Shown: positions 5,438 through 7,022 of the stretch, piece by piece
How the letters are laid out: the number at the start of each line of letters is the position of its first letter
Position numbering within the stretch: the first letter of the stretch is position 1
Assembly (NCBI GenBank): GCA_013349595.1
Contig: DUZI01000095.1
Span: forward strand, 1-7,022
DNA: 7,022 nucleotides
Direction: 5' to 3'
Origin: Nitrospirota bacterium
GTDB taxonomy: Bacteria > Nitrospirota > Thermodesulfovibrionia > Thermodesulfovibrionales > Dissulfurispiraceae
Translations under genes and position numbers: made by a program
The notes under the pieces: generated by a model
Seen by the model: the letters and a program-made list of their open reading frames with translations, nothing else
The model's database searches: none
What the model was told of the DNA's origin: nothing

Positions 5438-6210
5438 CCTATCATTCCATCAAAGGGACTACTTGCAGTGGCATAGAGCTTTTTCACTATCCTGCCTGCC
5501 TTATAGGCAAGTCTACCTGCTATGACTGCATTTTTCATAGCAGTTGCCATCATTATAGGATCCCTTGCCCCTGCGATGGCAGTATTGATTAAAACAGCAT
5601 CACAGCCAAGTTCCATTGCAATAGTTGCATCTGAGGCAGTCCCAACACCTGCATCTACAATGATAGGCACCTTTGCTTGTTCAAGAATAATTTTTATATT
5701 AAAAGGATTCCTTATCCCAAGCCCTGAACCAATGGGTGCACCAAGTGGCATTACCGCAGCAGCACCAGCATCTTCAAGTCTTTTTGCTATTATGGGGTCG
5801 TCATTTGTATAAGGAAAGACCATAAAACCCTCTTTTGCCAATATCTCAGTTGCCTTTAATAATCCAATAACATCAGGGAATAAGGTCTTTTCATCACCAA
5901 TGACCTCAAGCTTAATTAAATCTGATACACCTGCCTCCCTTGCAAGCCTTGAGTATCTTAAGGCATCTTCAACAGTGTAACAGCCAGCGGTGTTTGGCAA
6001 AATCTTGTATTTTTTTGGGTCTAGGTAATCAAAAAGGTTCGGTGAGTTTCTATCGGTGATATTTACCCTTCTGACTGCCACAGTTACTACATCAGCGCCC
6101 GATGCCTCAATTGCCTTTGCAGTCTCTTCAAAATCCTTATACTTGCCTGTTCCTACCCAGAGCCTTGATTTAAATTCAATGCCTTTGATGATTAACTTAT
6201 CCTCTATCAT
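5434..6210 (-). CDS. thiG: ThiG, thiazole synthase
   Basis: A 258-residue TIM-barrel enzyme of normal family length. It condenses 1-deoxy-D-xylulose 5-phosphate, dehydroglycine and sulfur from ThiS thiocarboxylate into the thiazole phosphate precursor of thiamine. Seen: RLWVGTGKY (16-24), ADVVTVAVRR (39-48), LPNTAGCYT (71-79), the Schiff-base lysine in LIK100LEVIGD, VFPYTNDDP, MPLGAPIGSGLGI (phosphate-binding glycine loop), VDAGVGTASDA and LINTAIAGARDP. The start codon follows the thiS stop directly (TAAATG), with a strong AGGAGG at 6218-6223, spacing 7, that lies inside the thiS C-terminal glycine codons. The dehydroglycine supplier, ThiH (anaerobic) or ThiO (aerobic), is not in this window. 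Expression should depend on the TPP riboswitch ahead of thiS. Confidence 0.97.
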   Translation of the reverse strand: MIEDKLIIKGIEFKSRLWVGTGKYKDFEETAKAIEASGADVVTVAVRRVNITDRNSPNLFDYLDPKKYKILPNTAGCYTVEDALRYSRLAREAGVSDLIKLEVIGDEKTLFPDVIGLLKATEILAKEGFMVFPYTNDDPIIAKRLEDAGAAAVMPLGAPIGSGLGIRNPFNIKIILEQAKVPIIVDAGVGTASDATIAMELGCDAVLINTAIAGARDPIMMATAMKNAVIAGRLAYKAGRIVKKLYATASSPFDGMIG

Positions 6211-6408
6211 TTAACCACCTCCTACAAAGATAACGACCTCTACTGAGTCGCCTTCATTTATTTTTACAGTATCAAATTCAGTCCTCTTTAATATCTTCTT
6301 ATTCAACTCAACTGCCACAAATTCTACCTTAATGTTGTTTTCTTCAAGCAATTCACTGATGGTCTTTGCCTCTGTAATACACTCTTTTCCATTTAATCTA
6401 ATCTTCAT
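6211..6408 (-). CDS. thiS: ThiS, sulfur-carrier protein for thiazole synthesis
   Basis: A 65-residue ubiquitin-like beta-grasp protein, standard size for ThiS. Its C-terminal glycine is adenylated by a ThiF-type enzyme and converted to a thiocarboxylate that donates sulfur to ThiG. Seen: MKIRLNGKE at the start, a SELLEENNI helix region, VAVELNKKIL, and the invariant Gly-Gly end, here VVIFVGGG. First gene of the thi operon: the start codon lies 17 nt after the terminator T-run, and GGGGG at 6415-6419 serves as a Shine-Dalgarno with spacing 6. When the riboswitch terminator forms, this gene and all downstream thi genes are cut off. No ThiF gene is visible in the window. Confidence 0.95.
   Translation of the reverse strand: MKIRLNGKECITEAKTISELLEENNIKVEFVAVELNKKILKRTEFDTVKINEGDSVEVVIFVGGG
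6218..6223 (-). promoter_or_regulatory. thiG Shine-Dalgarno embedded in thiS glycine codons
   Basis: AGGAGG, extended to AGGAGGTGG, lies 7 nt before the thiG ATG and is read in frame as the final Val-Gly-Gly-Gly of ThiS (gta gga ggt ggt taa). It supports the thiG start and suggests tight coupling of the two genes. Confidence 0.85.
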
Positions 6409-6424
6409 TTAAAACCCCCAAAAT

Positions 6425-6453
6425 AAAAAAACCTCTGTCAAAAACGACAGAGG
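6425..6453 (-). terminator. Intrinsic terminator of the TPP riboswitch
   Basis: Reading leftward, CCTCTGTC (6453-6446), loop GTTTTT, GACAGAGG (6439-6432) forms a perfect 8-bp stem followed by seven T residues (6431-6425). It sits between the TPP aptamer and the thiS start, so it is the expression platform and acts by premature termination. The 5' arm can instead pair with the aptamer's 3' strand (6498-6506), so terminator and antiterminator are mutually exclusive. Confidence 0.93.
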
Positions 6454-6486
6454 CTCTGGATAACAATTAAAAAATTTAATGATTTA

Positions 6487-6588
6487 CTATCCCATTTCCT
6501 CCGTCGGCATTATCCGAATCAGGTTCAAGGGGTCTTTCCTCTTTAAAGAGAAAACTCTCAGGCACTTTTGCCTCCCCCATGGCGAGAT
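6487..6588 (-). ncRNA. TPP riboswitch aptamer (THI element)
   Basis: Read leftward, the leader shows the conserved TPP-aptamer segments in order: GGGG(G)AGGC opening P2/P3, GTGCCTGAGAG (the pyrimidine-binding CUGAGA loop), an optional P3a hairpin TTTCTCTT-TAA-AGAGGAAA, ACCCCTTGAACCTGATTCGG, then ATAATGCCGACGGAGGAAA, matching the consensus CCxGCGxAGGxAA. P2 pairs GGGG with CCCC, P3 pairs GGC with GCC, P5 pairs CGG with CCG, and P1 can start with CCAT (6582-6579) against ATGG (6495-6492). On binding thiamine pyrophosphate it should sequester 6498-6506, free the terminator arm and switch off thiS-thiG-thiE/tenI-thiC. This placement in front of a thi operon is classical, and identification is secure. 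Outer boundaries are approximate. Confidence 0.96.
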
Positions 6589-6593
6589 TATTA

Positions 6594-6623
6594 ATCTTAA
6601 GTTTTAGACATACAAGTTGTCAA
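6594..6623 (-). promoter_or_regulatory. thi operon promoter
   Basis: Leftward, a perfect TTGACA -35 box (6623-6618), an 18-bp spacer and TAAGAT (6599-6594) form a sigma-70-type promoter. Transcription would start near 6587, just at the 5' edge of the TPP aptamer, which is where the leader RNA should begin. The -35 overlaps the -35 of the divergent promoter for the UbiD-family gene. Confidence 0.65.
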
Positions 6624-6645
6624 TAAAAATAAATTAGTTTATAAT
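6617..6645 (+). promoter_or_regulatory. Promoter of the UbiD-family gene
   Basis: Rightward, TTGTCA (6617-6622, five of six consensus bases), a 17-bp spacer and a perfect TATAAT (6640-6645) form a strong sigma-70-type promoter. The -10 ends eight bases before the ATG at 6654, so the transcript would start at or within a base or two of the start codon. This fits the absence of a Shine-Dalgarno. Confidence 0.7.
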
Positions 6646-6653
6646 TCATCGCT

Positions 6654-7022
6654 ATGGCATATAGGGATTTAAGACACTTTTTAGAGGCATTAAAAAGAGA
6701 AAATTTGATTCATATAATAAAGACTGAAGTTGACCCAATACTTGAGATTACAGAGATTACCGATAGGATGTGTAAATCTCAAGGAGGGGGCAAGGCCTTA
6801 TTTTTTGAAAAAGTCAAGGATTCTTCTTACCCTGTTGTTACTAATCTATTTGGTTCTTATGAGAGGATGTCCCTTGCCCTTGAGGTAAATAAATTAGACG
6901 ATATTGCAAAGAGGATTGAAGATTTATTAAATCAAACACCGCCTAAGACATTGCTTGAGAAACTGGCCATGTTGCCAAAGTTGTTTGAGTTTTCAAAATA
7001 TCTACCAAAGATTGTTAAGTCA
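6654..7022 (+). CDS. UbiD-family decarboxylase, N-terminal part (runs off window)
   Basis: An open frame of 123 codons continues past the window edge. The product starts MAYRDLRHFLEALKRENLI, followed by VDPILEITEITDRM, GGGKALFFEKVKDSSYPVVTNLFGSYERMSLAL and a PP..LLEKL....KL segment. This matches the N-terminal region of UbiD-family enzymes, prenylated-FMN-dependent (de)carboxylases usually about 450-600 residues long. The family acts in ubiquinone synthesis (UbiD), in the futalosine menaquinone route and on aromatic acids; the fragment does not allow a choice, although menaquinone synthesis is common in anaerobes of this type. The cofactor- and metal-binding residues lie further downstream, outside the window. 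The start is fixed by the usual M-x-Y-x-DLR N-terminus. There is no Shine-Dalgarno, and the promoter placement suggests a leaderless message. It is divergent from the thi operon. Confidence 0.9.
   Translation, partial: MAYRDLRHFLEALKRENLIHIIKTEVDPILEITEITDRMCKSQGGGKALFFEKVKDSSYPVVTNLFGSYERMSLALEVNKLDDIAKRIEDLLNQTPPKTLLEKLAMLPKLFEFSKYLPKIVKS

Noticed and set aside
3765..5812. Several plus-strand open frames opposite thiC, thiE/tenI and thiG
   Set aside because: All mirror well-conserved thi coding sequences; their products lack any family signature.
6647..6656. ATCGCTAT near the UbiD-family start, matching part of the repeat's terminal sequence
   Set aside because: Only eight bases match and no other part of the element is present, so chance is enough.

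Overview
The window is an AT-rich bacterial chromosome segment. It carries parts or all of eight protein-coding genes, two copies of a short dispersed repeat and a riboswitch-controlled thiamine operon. FdhD (formate dehydrogenase maturation), a short-form radical-SAM ThiC, a UbiD-family decarboxylase and a PAS/Cys4/GAF sensor together suggest an anaerobic or facultatively anaerobic bacterium of the Nitrospirota/Desulfobacterota kind. That placement is inference from gene content only. No tRNA, rRNA, CRISPR array or transposase gene was seen.

Layout. Positions 1-752 (minus): a short-chain dehydrogenase resembling FabL-type enoyl-ACP reductases; its last codons lie outside the window. 753-1033: a gap mostly filled by repeat copy 1 (813-981). 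1034-2569 (plus): a sensor-like protein with a PAS region, a four-cysteine motif and two tandem GAF domains, but no output domain. 2570-2769: repeat copy 2 (about 2602-2759), which runs almost to the fdhD ribosome-binding site. 2770-3543 (plus): fdhD. Converging on it and sharing stop-codon bases is the operon thiS-thiG-thiE/tenI-thiC, transcribed leftward from 6408 to 3540 with gene junctions of 0, -4 and -4 nt. 6409-6653: the thi leader (promoter, TPP aptamer, antiterminator, intrinsic terminator), back to back with a rightward promoter for a UbiD-family gene that starts at 6654 and leaves the window.

How the genes work together. ThiS carries sulfur as a thiocarboxylate to ThiG, which builds the thiazole. 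ThiC makes the pyrimidine phosphate. The ThiE/TenI-family protein either joins the two halves or aromatises the thiazole. When thiamine pyrophosphate (TPP) is abundant, the leader should fold into aptamer plus terminator and stop transcription before thiS. ThiF, ThiH or ThiO, ThiD and ThiL are not in this window.

The main points for a second look are: the repeat pair bracketing the sensor gene; the output-less PAS-Cys4-GAF-GAF protein; divergent promoters that appear to share one -35 box; a fully readable antiterminator in the TPP leader; and a ThiE homologue that lacks both expected metal-binding aspartates. I found no clear evidence of a wholly new defence or mobile system. The repeat/sensor unit is the least explained part.
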